Origin: Asterella californica
Taxonomy: Eukaryota; Streptophyta; Marchantiopsida; Marchantiales; Aytoniaceae
Direction of reading: 5' to 3'
DNA length: 64,000 nucleotides
Assembly (NCBI GenBank): GCA_036924285.1
Contig: JAYKYS010000009.1
Coordinates: 21,680,001 to 21,744,000, forward strand
The notes beneath the pieces are model-generated. The model did not search any database. It saw nothing but the letters and a program-made list of their open reading frames with translations, and had not been told where the DNA came from. Numbering within the stretch: position 1 is the stretch's first letter; each line of letters opens with the position of its first letter. Position numbers and translations under genes: made by a program. Of the stretch, positions 1 to 11,239 are shown piece by piece.

Positions 1-929
1 AGCTTCCTTTGCTAAGCCGACTCCTTTAAAGATTTCACAGCTTCTTTGGCTAAGCCGACTCCTTGATTACTTGGTTTGATTTAACAAAAGTTTCTCGTGC
101 TCTTGATGTCATCTTGATGCCACCCTGAATATATCACGTCATCCAATGTAGGTCGAAGCCCCTACACTTATGGGGCTGCCCCACAAGACTTACAGCCTCC
201 TCATATGCGCATCAGGTATCTCCTATGGTATATTCACGATGGCTTGCGGAGGCTTAGACCAGAAAGTCCACGATTAAGGAAGATATCGGTCTCGCGTCCC
301 TAGATATGCAAGACGTGGCTGCATATCCAACATAGATTCTCTTCCAGGAGGCCAACATGCCGGAATAAGAACCAGAGGCCAAGGAGAATTGATCCTGAGA
401 CCACTTTCCTCCTAGGCAGCCACCCTATCACTGGAATGGCCTCTGTTTCCGTTGTAAAAGTCTGTACATATGTCTGTTACTGAAGAAATTTTTCTGTAAA
501 GTCTTTATTAGCTTTTCCTACACTAACTTCTCTATAGAACTCAATTTTTAGTGAATAAAGAGTCAAAACTATAGTACTCGTGAACACCTACACACTCACG
601 TCGTCAGATCATAAGTCTGAGTCACGAGCTAGAATTGACAGATTTCCCTCTTTCGCATATTTCTTAGCCTAAAACCTGTACTAACTATCACTTAGAACAC
701 TTTCTGTCAAATCCGGAAGTATGAAGTCGCTCTCTTCGACGAGCTCTGCATTCTGGAAACTTTCGTCCCATTCAGAGTGATATTTCAACCCAAGCTAGGG
801 AGCAGCTTGCCAAGCATAGCCCTAGCTTAGCTCCTGCCCATCTTGATAAGCTAGGGTGTAACTTCTTGAACAAATGCTGGTTGAGTGTCTTCTGAAGCTC
901 CGTTTCATCATCTTGAACGCCACGCACTA
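1..929. other. No recognisable gene; repeat-like flank
   Basis: I see no coding region here. A short imperfect direct repeat containing gctaagccgactcctt occurs near 12-27 and again near 49-64. The sequence leads without a clear boundary into the LTR-like segment that follows, so part of it may belong to that element. Confidence 0.4.
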
Positions 930-1790
930 CGACAGCGCAGGAGACATCAACTCAGAGGGCAGAAGCGATGAGGAAGGAGGAAGAATATGAGAAGAACCTC
1001 AGTACTGCTTCGACTGTGCTTCTGGTTGCTACTTCAATCTTTTACGCGCTTTCGCTCTTTGATTCTGTCTCCAATATTATACCACGATCCTGCTTCGATC
1101 TTCAATGTCGATCTGCGTCGATCTGCTTCTAAAATCGAGCTCGCTGCTATACTCCGAAGCTTCTCTCACGATTTCTTACTCGGCCCTCAATTTCTACCTT
1201 TCTAATCCTATGAGAATCTCTCACTCTTTCACTTCGAGCGCGCTTCTGGCTGGAAGACGTCTTCTCCTTTGCGCTTTCAATCTCGATGCTTAATGTCTAA
1301 ATCAAAGCGAATTCCCTGAAGCGAGAAGCAGCACGAGAGCTCCGATTGCTAATGCGCATCCAGCTCGTATCTTCTCCTGCTTGATTAGGGAATGAGGTTC
1401 GATCACCTCGACCTACCTACTACTTACTACGGTGACTACTTGGTTGGTGCACCTATCCCTTATCTATGTGGCACGCGGTTGGTATCTCTACAGTCGCAGT
1501 CACTGTCTTCCAGAAGACGTCCGTCTTACGACTTTTAGCTTCCGTCTTCTGTCTTCCGTCTTCTGGAACACTGTCCAGAAGACATCTTCTCGGAAGACGT
1601 TCATCTTCCAGTTCGACTTCTTCATCGTTCAGAAGAAGTCGACTTTTACTCACAAAGTCCCTTAAGATCATCTTCCCGTTAAGCAAGGTGTAATCTTAAG
1701 TAATAAGATTATTTCAATTATATAAATGTATCATTAACTTTAAAAATTTTAAAAAAATCTCCAATCTTGCAAATTGTGGGCACCACAGGT
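930..1790 (-). mobile_element. LTR-like segment, family A, copy 1
   Basis: This segment aligns by eye with 44560-45431, and its last ~350 bp also align with 18130-18475. All three copies end on the + strand in a near-identical tail: a conserved aagtaa-aaggtt-caattatat stretch, an A-rich run, then a terminus like GGCACCACA. Read on the minus strand that terminus is TGTGGTGCC, which fits an LTR 5' end (TG...), so minus orientation is inferred. The segment is rich in CTTC/GAAG motifs and holds a hairpin at 1558-1583. The left boundary is only where visible similarity to copy 3 stops. No coding function is proposed for its short ORFs. Confidence 0.55.
1558..1583. repeat. Perfect 10-bp-arm hairpin
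   Basis: The arms GTCTTCTGGA and TCCAGAAGAC are exact reverse complements separated by 6 nt. It lies inside LTR family A and is one of several GTCTTC/GAAGAC inverted pairs there. Confidence 0.75.
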
Positions 1791-2839
1791 GCAAACAGAA
1801 GAGCTAGGCACAGAGTAGTACATCAAGTGTTAATACATAGCAAGAAGGATGGTAGATTAGGACTCATCAGCTTGACAAACCAAGCATTGGTTTTTGTAGT
1901 TAAAATTATCAAGTGGGTCTTTACAACTCTTGAGACACCACTCCAACGTTAGATCAGAGCTCTGTTCAACCAAACCGTCGATCTTAGATGGAGGACAGAT
2001 GGGATGACACAGATTCTCTCACCTACACACGGACGGTTGCCTCCCATGTCCTCGATGATGTTGAATCTTTGCAGGGCATGACAATCAATGAGGAAGTTCT
2101 TACATGATGAGAAGATGCTCAACATTCAACAAAGAAAGCTTTTACATGTAGGTGCTAAACTGTAGAATATTAGGGGGTCTCAAACTTCAGTTGTAACCAC
2201 GGACGTCAGTTGCCGTAATGCACGTAACAGCAATTTGATGTAAACGCTACAGGGTAGCTCAAGAGGTACCCTGTAACAAACTTATGTCACTTGACGTAAG
2301 TATCATAACTAAACAGTTAATGAAAATTTCAGTTCAAGTTCCGAGGAGGTCATGAAAACTCTCACAGTCATAAATTCGTTTACAGACTCCATTCAAACCT
2401 GCCGTCATTTTCTCCTACAACTTTGACATAAGCAAGTTACATCTACGAACCCTATTTCCGTTTCCAATCTGACGGGCTATGGTTTGAGACCCCCTATTAG
2501 ATCTTTTACTCTGTCCTGTAAAACGACGGGACAGAAACTACTCTTCAGGGCATATTTGATGTCGTACATCTCTACGGATGGAAATTCTTTCCTCCCACTA
2601 CATAAGGTGGCACCACATCTCACAGATGTAGTGTAGACATCTACTGCCTACACTCAATTATTGACAATTGTACAACCGTTCAAAATGAAGAAGCTTGCAG
2701 CAACGATGAAATATCTCATATTACACATATTGTCAAAACCAAGAGGTGTGTGCAGATCAAAACGTGTGACAGTCCACAATAGATATACATACGGTTTCCA
2801 CAAGCCATCCAAGAAGCTTACACAGTGAAAGCGGACTTA
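1791..2839. other. No recognisable gene
   Basis: No ORF with family resemblance and no repeat I can define. It may include decayed upstream parts of the LINE remnant that follows. Confidence 0.4.
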
Positions 2840-3480
2840 CTCACCCTCACAAATCCGAGTCAGATTCCTCTCAATTGCACATGAGAGTTAGCAGTAGTGC
2901 TAGTGTACAAATTGAGAAGGGCTATAAAGAGGGCTACAAAGACAATCAAACAACTTTTGGAGCTAACTGATCCTCAGATACCACTCTCCTTCTTGACATG
3001 GAGGAATGGTATGTCTTTCACCACGGCTACAAATAGAGATCTACGTAGTCTATTGAGGAGAAACGGAAGCTTGACTATGGACAGGCTGAACAAATGAACA
3101 GGAATCACCTCTCTCCTTATCTAGGATCAATTCACGATGGAAATGGATCTGGCTGAAGGGAAGGGCAGCAAAAGAGTTAACGTTTCTTTTATCTATCTTG
3201 CACGTTGTAGTCCCTTTGAATAAATGGAGGTTTTCAATCCTTCAAGCTACGGATGATCTTACTTGGTGTCGTCATTGCTCACTTCATAAGCAAGAGGATC
3301 TGCTGCACCTTTTCTGGACATGTGAACACAACAAGATCATTTGGGAGTGAGCGTGGAGTGTCCTTGCTCTTGCATTTCTTAGCACTAACGCCTAGAGACC
3401 AAAATTATCACATTGTTTGCTGGCTGAAACACTCCAAAGTGGCTAGCTTATGGGAGCTCAGGTGCGGAATTGTTCCATGA
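2840..3480 (+). pseudogene. LINE (non-LTR retrotransposon) reverse transcriptase C-terminal remnant with zf-RVT region
   Basis: Reading the + strand from 3135 to a stop at 3348-3350 gives an open segment with the hallmarks of the zf-RVT domain that follows the reverse transcriptase of plant LINEs. In order these are tryptophans in a WKWIW block, a P-x-N-KWRF block, a TWCRHC zinc-ligand block, and EDLLHLFWTC followed by a terminal IWE. A second open stretch in another frame (2897-3097) lies just upstream and could be the preceding part. The domain identity is established knowledge of plant LINEs; the frame breaks and internal stops show it is dead. Coordinates are approximate, and endonuclease and RT core are not visible. 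Confidence 0.7.
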
Positions 3481-4714
3481 AAAGTACGTAACTATTTTCT
3501 TTCGGGAAACCAGAATGTTCAAACTACAAGATCAAAGTGATATGTTCAAAAACTGCACCTCTACAACTCTACTCTATGGAAAAAACACTTTTTCAGTAAT
3601 GTTATATTGTCTTTGCTTACTGTAGAACAGAAAATAAACTACTCGCAGTTTAGCAAGACTTGGGTTCTTGATACCTTGAACTTTCGGATGACAAGACAGA
3701 TCATACAAGGTAGATTGCGATCGCCTTGATTTCTCTTCCCTGTCTTCTCTTGGGGTGTATACTCGACTGTGGCTGCTTCAAACGCCTAGTAAATTTCTGC
3801 CTCTCTCTTATTAGCCGTTTGTGGGGAAGAGTGCATGTTTTTATTGGTGGTTTTGTGCCCTCTTTCAGTTAAACTTGCTGGCACTTGTTTCCATGCAGAA
3901 CAATAAAAGAATAAAAGAAGTTCTGCTGCTTCTGCAAGGTAGCGCGTTTCCTCGACGAATCTTCTAAAGACTGTTACATTCCCGGAATATGGTGACTCCG
4001 AAGTCGTCGCGCCCGACGTTTCGCTTGTGAATTCGGCAATCAGGAAACGCACCGGCAGTCACAACTCTAACGTCTAGACAACCGAGCATAGGGTTAAATT
4101 AACTCGACGTACATCAAGCTTACGCACGCATGCTGTTCGTAATCCAAATCTAGGAGACTGGAAAATGAGAGTAACCGTAGCACGGTAGCTACGGTTCAAA
4201 CTTCAAACCGTTAGTGCTTCCTCTTCACAGCGCCAGATTAGGCTCGGAACTTCGAGTTCGGCGGTTGCCTCCGAAGTCACCATGTGACACGATGACATGC
4301 GAATGCGCGAGGATGATGACACAGTTGAGTACAGTACACGGACATGCTATTTCCGGCAGTTCACGGTTTTCATCCTCACCTCGGAGCCCTCCATCCTTTG
4401 GCTTTTGGACGACGTTACTTAGGACTTGTTACCACGATATCAAGAAGCCAACGAAGCCGCGAATTCCAGTTGAGAGAAAGGGTTAACCACGTGACTGATT
4501 CACACAAATGTCGTGGGAAATGAGCATGACACGCAAGTTACAGTACCGTATGCTTTGGAATGTCATGAACTACACAATGAAATCTTTCACCAGTAATCAA
4601 GCTGTAGTACGTCTATGACTGGAGAAGCAGTACTCCATACAGTAATTGACTCTCTTAGCTTTAAAAGTAACTCAAACAGTAACGATGAATCTGCGACAAC
4701 CGCTCGGTTCAACC
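3481..4714. other. No recognisable gene
   Basis: Short ORFs on both strands show no family resemblance. I see no repeat or RNA gene. Confidence 0.4.
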
Positions 4715-4717
4715 TAA

Positions 4718-5853
4718 GAGCATCTCCACCACAGTTAAGGAGCCAGTTAAGGGAAAACATTTCTATCGCTAATTCTCATTTTACTTCGTAACTGAATATA
4801 TCGTACTTTTATAATTTCACAGTTTATTTAACATAATATTAGATCGTATGACACTTCCAGTATGATCGTTCCAGTTTGTTGATTTTCTTCGTATAACCTA
4901 TGGATATATTCATGTGATGTTTAATTTTTAAAGTTCTTTTCTTGTTTTAAAGATGAATTTAACAACCAACGGTGAGAAACTTTGATTTTTAAGATAAAAG
5001 TACTTTACTCCCTAACTCTAAGTTAGAGAAAAACGATCTTTATTGCTATACGGGTGGATCTATATGCTCGTAAAAACTCTCTATCTCTATGTTTAGAATC
5101 CCGGATTATAAACTTTCTATTTCAATTTCTTCATCGCAGGCTCTGTAAACGAAGTTTATTTTAAGAGAAGAAATGACGGAGCGTCTCACGATACTCCACT
5201 GAATAGAGTAGATTCGCATGTTAAATTGAATTAAATTTATCTCAACTGAAGAACATTTCGACGTTACGAGGAAAATCGACATAAAGAAAGTGTCACAACG
5301 TTCTGATTCTGTGTTGAGAAAGATTGTATTCACATAATTTATATCGTTAAGAAAGCATGATAAGTTTTAAACAAGTAGCTATGCTTGCAGTGTTATTATG
5401 GGCCTATGCATAAGCGAGTTATCTAGATTTAACTCGGAAATCTTTTTATAGTTATTTTGTTTATTATTTTCTTCATTTAAATATCTATTAATATGATAAA
5501 ATAATATAAATTATAAAATATTTTCTATTTCTTTTCATTTTTCGAAAGAGACATATAATTATGCTAATGTATAACAACAAGAAATTACGCTTGCAATGGA
5601 GTTGTGAGGCTATACGTTAATGATAATTGACTTAAATCTAAATTCCTTCTTGCTCCTCTCTAGGTTTCACAGGGACTCCTTCCCTCTTGCTCTCCTCTTC
5701 GCAATCGTCTAATACGACAAAATACATTACCACACAATCATCTCATCTTTCCGTTTTCCACAATCGACATATAGATATGCTAACGCATAGCAAAAACGCA
5801 TTTAGTTACAGGGAGATTCTCCTTTTAAGCGGTAGGGAGCGGTGGAGATGCTC
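4718..5853. mobile_element. Non-autonomous TIR DNA transposon (1.1 kb)
   Basis: The ends are inverted: GAGCATCTCCACCAC at 4718 and the reverse complement of GAGCATCTCCACCGC ending at 5853. Flanking trinucleotides are TAA on the left and TAT on the right, close to the TWA duplication of PIF/Harbinger elements, whose plant members often begin with GAGCATCTCC-like ends (from memory). The interior is AT-rich with no transposase ORF. A diverged direct repeat (tatgctaa-g-ataac region near 5555-5620 and again near 5755-5800) lies near the right end. Superfamily assignment is tentative. Confidence 0.6.
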
Positions 5854-7900
5854 TATTCAAGGTTCACTACATGGCTTCCAGTTTAGAGACTACACGCTTA
5901 TCAATCTTTTCCGTCCAAAATCCTGCTACCTTAGCCATGAGAGTGTCATTTGCTGATTCGCGGCTGTACTTACGATAACCCGGGAATATGAGGTATCCTA
6001 CGAATTACATCATCAATTTTTCCTTTTCCACAAGGTCCATTAATACACATCTGCCCAAGTCTCTCTATTTGGTTGCCGAATTAACGGGAAAATTCGTTGC
6101 AACAATTAATTTTGACAAGAGTTCATTCTGAGAGAGTCGTCTACCACCAGTCTCAATACAGTATTTCTTTTATATTGTGTGTTTAACATTAGTTTAATCG
6201 TACACGAAGACACAATATCTGAATCATACAGAACTTCTAAGTGTCAGATTCGCTTTTGAAGATCCTTACAGAATTTATTATCATTCCCGTAACAGGATAA
6301 TTTATGTTAAGTTCAGTGTCAATTTTAATGTAATGAATACACACACACATATTATATATTATCTGTCCATTCTAAACTAAAAATCTCTATTTAAATGATT
6401 AGTACTAAGAGATGTTAGATTTTATAGCATACAGATAATTTCATAATATGGTAATATGCGTTTTGACATATAATTAAATATTTTGCACGTTAATATAAGG
6501 CAGTACGGTAGTAGATTCCGCCGACTCTATGAACTCTGACATGTGTCTCTCGGTGCTCACGAGTGTCGTCTCCTTTTCCTTCCGTGCATCCATGCAGATC
6601 AGATTTTCGGTAAAGCGGTCCAACTTTTGTCGTAGCGAGCTGCTAGGAGTTGGTCGCGATTTCCTCTCATGGACCCGCGGTCGCAGACCCTCTCGTGGAT
6701 GTGTAAGCCCTAACCGTGTCTACGACTCTACAAGCCAGTAACGGCCAAGTGCGTAGTTACAACTTACAAGAGCATGTCCACAAGTCACGAGTCACGATTC
6801 AAGAGTCAGGAGGTCGTTCAGACTCGTTCTCCGTCGAGAGTCAAGACAAAAGAGGTACGGACAGTTCTCACGTACTTTACAAGTTGAAAGGTCTGTAATT
6901 TACACCGGTTTACTTACATGGATAAACATTCTCCTTTTGACGACAGTGAAAGATTATAACCGGCACTGATGGCCCTTGGCTTCACGTGCAGCTGAAGCAC
7001 TTCCCGGTGGGAAGACGGTTCTGCGGTCAGCAGTTGCTGCAGGCGCGAGGCCACTTGGGGAGGTGATCCGGTCCACAGGTAAACTGGACCTGTAGGTGTC
7101 AGTGGGAGCATCATGAAAACTGAAATGTCATGAATATGATAATCTCTGAAAAATTCAACTGAGCGAAATGAGGGCAGTCAGGAGACAGAGCCGAAGGTAT
7201 TCGTTTTCGAGCATATAATAATTATAGTATAATTTAATCAAACTGATAAATACCTTCGGAGTCCGGTGAATGACTGTAGAATTCACCGGCCAAGTAAGGA
7301 TATCCTCTCTTTATTCTCCCTGCGAAAGGAGGGAGCTCATGCTGCTTTCACAAGGAGCTATATCCTCCAGTCTCTTGAGCTCTGTCGATAATCAATTCTG
7401 ACCTAGTTACTTGAGAAGGAATAATAAAGAGATATTATTATTTTTATTTTTGACTACTTGTAGAACTCTGGCACCATGGCTCTACCGGTTGACGGCCTTA
7501 GCTAGTAGGGCTTGTCAAAGCTTTGGTAATTATTTTGGTTCCCGGTCGAGTTATGATATGGGAAGGAATAAGCATGCAATAGTAACTTTCAGGCCAGGTA
7601 GAGAAAAATGATAAGCTGAAAAAGCGGGTGAAAATTTGTTGTGGTTTAGAGTGGAAGAGGGTTTTAGGTCAACGTTCTTGGATGCTGGACTGGAGGGTAA
7701 GCCATTTTGTGCTTCGGGGAGCTGTTATCTGGAATGTTCGCTTTCTGTTATCAGAAAAAAAGATAAGTGTCATGTGAAAATTATACACTAAGTTGTGAAG
7801 AAAATCTAAAATTTCTCTGAACGTTAAGTGAAAGTTGCGCCTAGAGTTGCAGGATAGTCCAAACATAACCCATCGCGGATAAAGAAATGTGCTTCTGAGA
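5854..7900. other. No recognisable gene
   Basis: An open stretch on the minus strand at 6914-7114 (66 codons, proline/leucine-rich) reads somewhat protein-like but matches no family I know and shows no convincing splice context. The remainder is AT-rich intergenic sequence. Confidence 0.4.
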
Positions 7901-7961
7901 GTAGTAATAAATATTAATTTAAATGCGAGAAATGCGTAGTAATAAATATTAATTTAAATAA
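7901..7961 (+). repeat. Short direct repeat
   Basis: The 22-mer-like unit gtaataaatattaatttaaat occurs at about 7902-7923 and again about 7939-7960. A 15-16 bp spacer (gcgagaaatgcgta) lies between the copies. Confidence 0.7.
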
Positions 7962-7964
7962 CTT

Positions 7965-8065
7965 TCTTAATTTACTACCTTATCCGTCCCAACTGAAAAT
8001 TTAGGTAATAAATCAATTTCGATGGACGAGGTGAATATACATGCACGGGTGCCTAACTAATATGG
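7965..8065. mobile_element. Hairpin MITE-like element, degenerate copy
   Basis: It contains TTTACTACC ... TTAGGTAATAAAT followed by the motif GAGGTGAATATACATGC. Both parts recur in the better preserved hairpin elements at 54.3-55.8 kb and 63.4 kb. This copy is decayed and its edges are estimates. Confidence 0.4.
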
Positions 8066-9614
8066 AAAATGCAGTAGGCATCTCTTATTTATCTTTTATC
8101 CGATCCGATCATGAAGTTTAGAATTCAAACAAAGCTGTCTTTTGATAAATTACTACTTCTTTTCCATTTTCCCGTTAGAGAGTATTCCTTTTTAGCTTTG
8201 ACACTCACTAATAATGAATAATAATAATAAAAAGTAAAGAGTTCTTTTGGTCAAAATTGACAAGGATGTTCCAAATACGACCGGAATTCACTCCAAATCA
8301 CATTCATAATTTGACGGATATCATACGGCCGACCGGCGTTCGGTGAAAACCCTGTCAATGACGAGAGACCTGCTGAATCTTTCTTCCTTACCTGGAGCTT
8401 CTGATCACATTTCTGTACTTCCATTGAAGACAATTCTGGAGTGAATAGAACTGACTGTACCAGTCAGCTTAGCAGAGAAGGCGAAATGTGTGATCACAAA
8501 AGTTGGCAGCACTTCTCACCTGACCAAATTACAACCCACTCCTAGAATCACTATACCTTATGTAGTTAGGGGAACTTAGGGTTATAACGAAACACGCCGT
8601 CGTAGGTGTAGAGACTGTTGCCCTCGTGGTGAGTTAGTTAAGTCCGCTGTTCTGTCTCTGTCATGAATCAGCTCATTCACAGAAATCCTACCCTTTCACG
8701 TCAAGTCGTAGAATCCTACGCATTTCGCATTCAAATGTTCAGTCCTCCATGTTCTCAGGCACGTTTTGAGTCGTGTGCGTACTTCAGGAGGTTCGGTTAC
8801 CTGAGATCACACTGATCATACTGTCGTCTGACTGAGACCCTGGTTCGTTCAGTGAGCCGAAGCAGCGCAGAAGAACAGAAGAAAGCAGGTCGCGAATCGC
8901 GATTTTCCAAGGCAAGCGACGAGGAATCGCGGGGATGAAATTCGGTCCCGCGCCACTGGCACTTGCCACAGTGAGTTGGTTAGGAGCTGGATCTGATTCG
9001 CTCTTGTTCCCGGGAGGTGGGCCCCGAGTGCCAGCCCGAAGTCCTTGGGATTAGTCGACTGTATTTGCGACCCGGGAGCCCGAGACCTGGCAGTAGCTAG
9101 CATTCGGGGCGCGTCGAAGAGGGAACAGTTTGGGCATGGGAAGGGAAGGATGCTGCGGCCGCGAAATGGATATGGACTTTGCATGCAACAAAGAACCGAA
9201 GAAGAAGAGAGGAGAAAGTTAGAGTAGTAAGGACTCTCAAGTCGTGAACGTGACTTCAGGAGGGACACAAAAGACCGGCGCGTCGATCATACTCATCTTG
9301 AGCTTGCGGAAGGGACACGTGTGTAGACGTTATTGCTACCCACCTTCATCGCTCGCTCGCTCGCTCGCTCGCTGTCCTTACGGTACAGTCTCATGCTGGG
9401 GGGCAAAAGGGCTCCAAAGGTTGTCCACTGACTGTGATCAGAGGACACCTCGAGTGAAATCGAATTACTGTATATAATTCTGTCTCACAGAAGAGAACAC
9501 CAACCTTGGCACATTAATGCACCGAACCTCATAAATAAGCCGAATTGTTTGGTGTTTCTAGGGCTTGGTGAATCGTGATGCTCCTGTCCGTGCACAAGTT
9601 CACTTCTGTCCAGT
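8066..9614. other. Intergenic; becomes GC-richer toward the kinase gene
   Basis: No convincing coding region. Overlapping ORFs on both strands at 8849-9268 have no family resemblance. A CTCG microsatellite lies within it. Confidence 0.4.
9351..9373. repeat. (GCTC)n microsatellite
   Basis: Nearly six uninterrupted copies of the tetranucleotide GCTC. Confidence 0.95.
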
Positions 9615-9835
9615 GCTCGGGGTAAAAAGTTAAAAGAACCGGAAATTATCCGACGGCAATGAATGGGAACCGGTTTTTTCCAATCATTTAATGGTCTTGC
9701 CGGTTTTCAACACAAGTAAATTGTCGTTTTGTAAAACTTTAACCTGCTAAAAATCCGGCTAGACACCATTTCAACCCGACTTTTTTCGGAATTCTAGCCG
9801 GTTGAAAATACAAAGAATACCGGTTAGCCCCGAGC
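9615..9835. mobile_element. MITE of 221 bp with GCTCGGGG ends
   Basis: The segment starts GCTCGGGGTAAAAAG and ends CGGTTAGCCCCGAGC, giving perfect 8-bp inverted termini with weaker pairing beyond. A second internal inverted pair is built on GCCGGTTTTCAAC near 9700 and GCCGGTTGAAAAT near 9797. No ORF and no clear target-site duplication were seen. It lies about 1.4 kb upstream of the kinase start codon. Confidence 0.6.
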
Positions 9836-11239
9836 GATGCTTCTATCTATAAATCCTACGAGTAGGATTACGTGAAAGTCCTAATGCCTTTTATGCATTC
9901 GTTCCACGCACCACCACTTCACCTTCTAATCTGTGACGTCGCGTGGAAGGAATCTAAGTGGAGAAAAGGGCCTGTCGACGTGGTGTGAGTCCAAGCTGTC
10001 ATCCACGTCGCCTGTCAGTAAGGCAGTAAGGCAGGAGGCAGGCAGGCAAGCTTGCAACTTGGATCCCAGACCAGGAGAGAAAGGACGGACATATTCCTAC
10101 CCTACGGTCTCTACCAACTTGGATCCCAGACCAGGAGAGAAAGGACGGACATATTCCTACCCTACGGTCTGTAGAGAAATCTTGCTGCACCGCGTGGGAG
10201 GGGGATGGTGGACTATGGATCCAAGCGCCGTGAACGAGCGATGAACGAAGGAACGAACAGAGGAACAAGGGAGTACGAACGTGGTACTGTACAGTAGTCG
10301 TGTTCTCCGTAGGGGAGGGCTGGGGAGGGCACGGCTGGGGCAGGCAAGAAAAGGAAAGGAAGACAAGGCAAGGAGGCCTTTGCAAAGGCAGTGGCGAGTC
10401 AGTGACGACGATAAGAGCCGGAGGGAGAAGGAGAAGGATTTGGGGACGGACAGGCAGACAGACAGGCCAGCTTTTGGAGCACTCATCTCCAGTCGAACTG
10501 CTGTCGATACTCCGCTCCGCTCCGTTGCGTTGCGCTTTTCTGCTGCTGGTGCTGCTGGTGTTGGCCTCGGTTGGTTTGTCCGCGTCCGGGTGTTGACTCC
10601 GCGCCACACAATCGACAAGGACACGAGAGAGTCAAGGAGCTAGAGGGAGGGGAAGCGAGGTTTTGGGTGAGGAGGGAGAGGGACGGAAGCAGGACGAGAG
10701 ATATTGATTTCGCTGGTGGGTTGTTGCTTTTGGTTGACGTTCTGTAATGGGACTTTTAGTAAAACAGGATTGTGATTCTGGTTGTTTGGGACTACTAGAC
10801 CAGCATGGCAGTCAGTGGAGGCGGAACTGAAAAAGTTGCGTGAGCGGAAGCAGCAGGAATCGGAAGATCGAGCACGTAAAGGATACGTGTGCTGCAGGAT
10901 TTCCTTATCGCGTGCGTGCGAGCAAGTAAGAGTGTGTTCATGAGAATGTTTGGCCACCGGTTTTTTACAGCAGAAAATTAATCGGTGGAGAAGCGAAGCG
11001 AAAGGATGCTTTGAGGGTCGAGGTCTCGTCTCTTCAAAGCTTTTCTCGGAAGCAAGCAATTCAGGAGGTTAGTTGCCATCGTGGGAATACAGGACTAGGA
11101 GATGACCGCTGGAAGTTGAGAGTCGTCTCCTGGTGGTCTGGTGGGTTTGATCCCGATCTTCCAGGTTTCGAATAGTCAGGTTTGCACAGGTTGAGTGCCC
11201 AGCTGAAGTTGGGAGCGAAGGGCTTTTTATTATTTTGTA
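9836..11239 (+). promoter_or_regulatory. Upstream region and probable 5' leader of the receptor-kinase gene
   Basis: This is the GC- and purine-rich stretch before the kinase ATG. It contains CAGG runs near 10035-10047, a 60-bp tandem duplication (10056-10170), and long ORFs on both strands (10157-10643) caused by GC-rich low-complexity sequence. I cannot place the transcription start. A polypyrimidine/AG context suggests that 5' UTR introns are possible but none is demonstrated. Confidence 0.4.
10056..10170 (+). repeat. 60-bp tandem duplication (two copies)
   Basis: Copy 1 is 10056-10115 and copy 2 is 10116-10170. They are identical over 55 nt, beginning aacttggatcccagacc. The exactness implies a recent event just upstream of the kinase gene. 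Confidence 0.95.

Noticed and set aside
8849..9268. 139-codon minus-strand ORF
   Set aside because: Overlaps other ORFs and lacks any family features; consistent with higher GC near the kinase leader.
10157..10643. Long overlapping ORFs on both strands (120-202 codons) around 10-10.6 kb
   Set aside because: They arise from GC-rich, low-complexity leader sequence, overlap each other in antisense, and include the 60-bp repeat; no domain or codon-like pattern.
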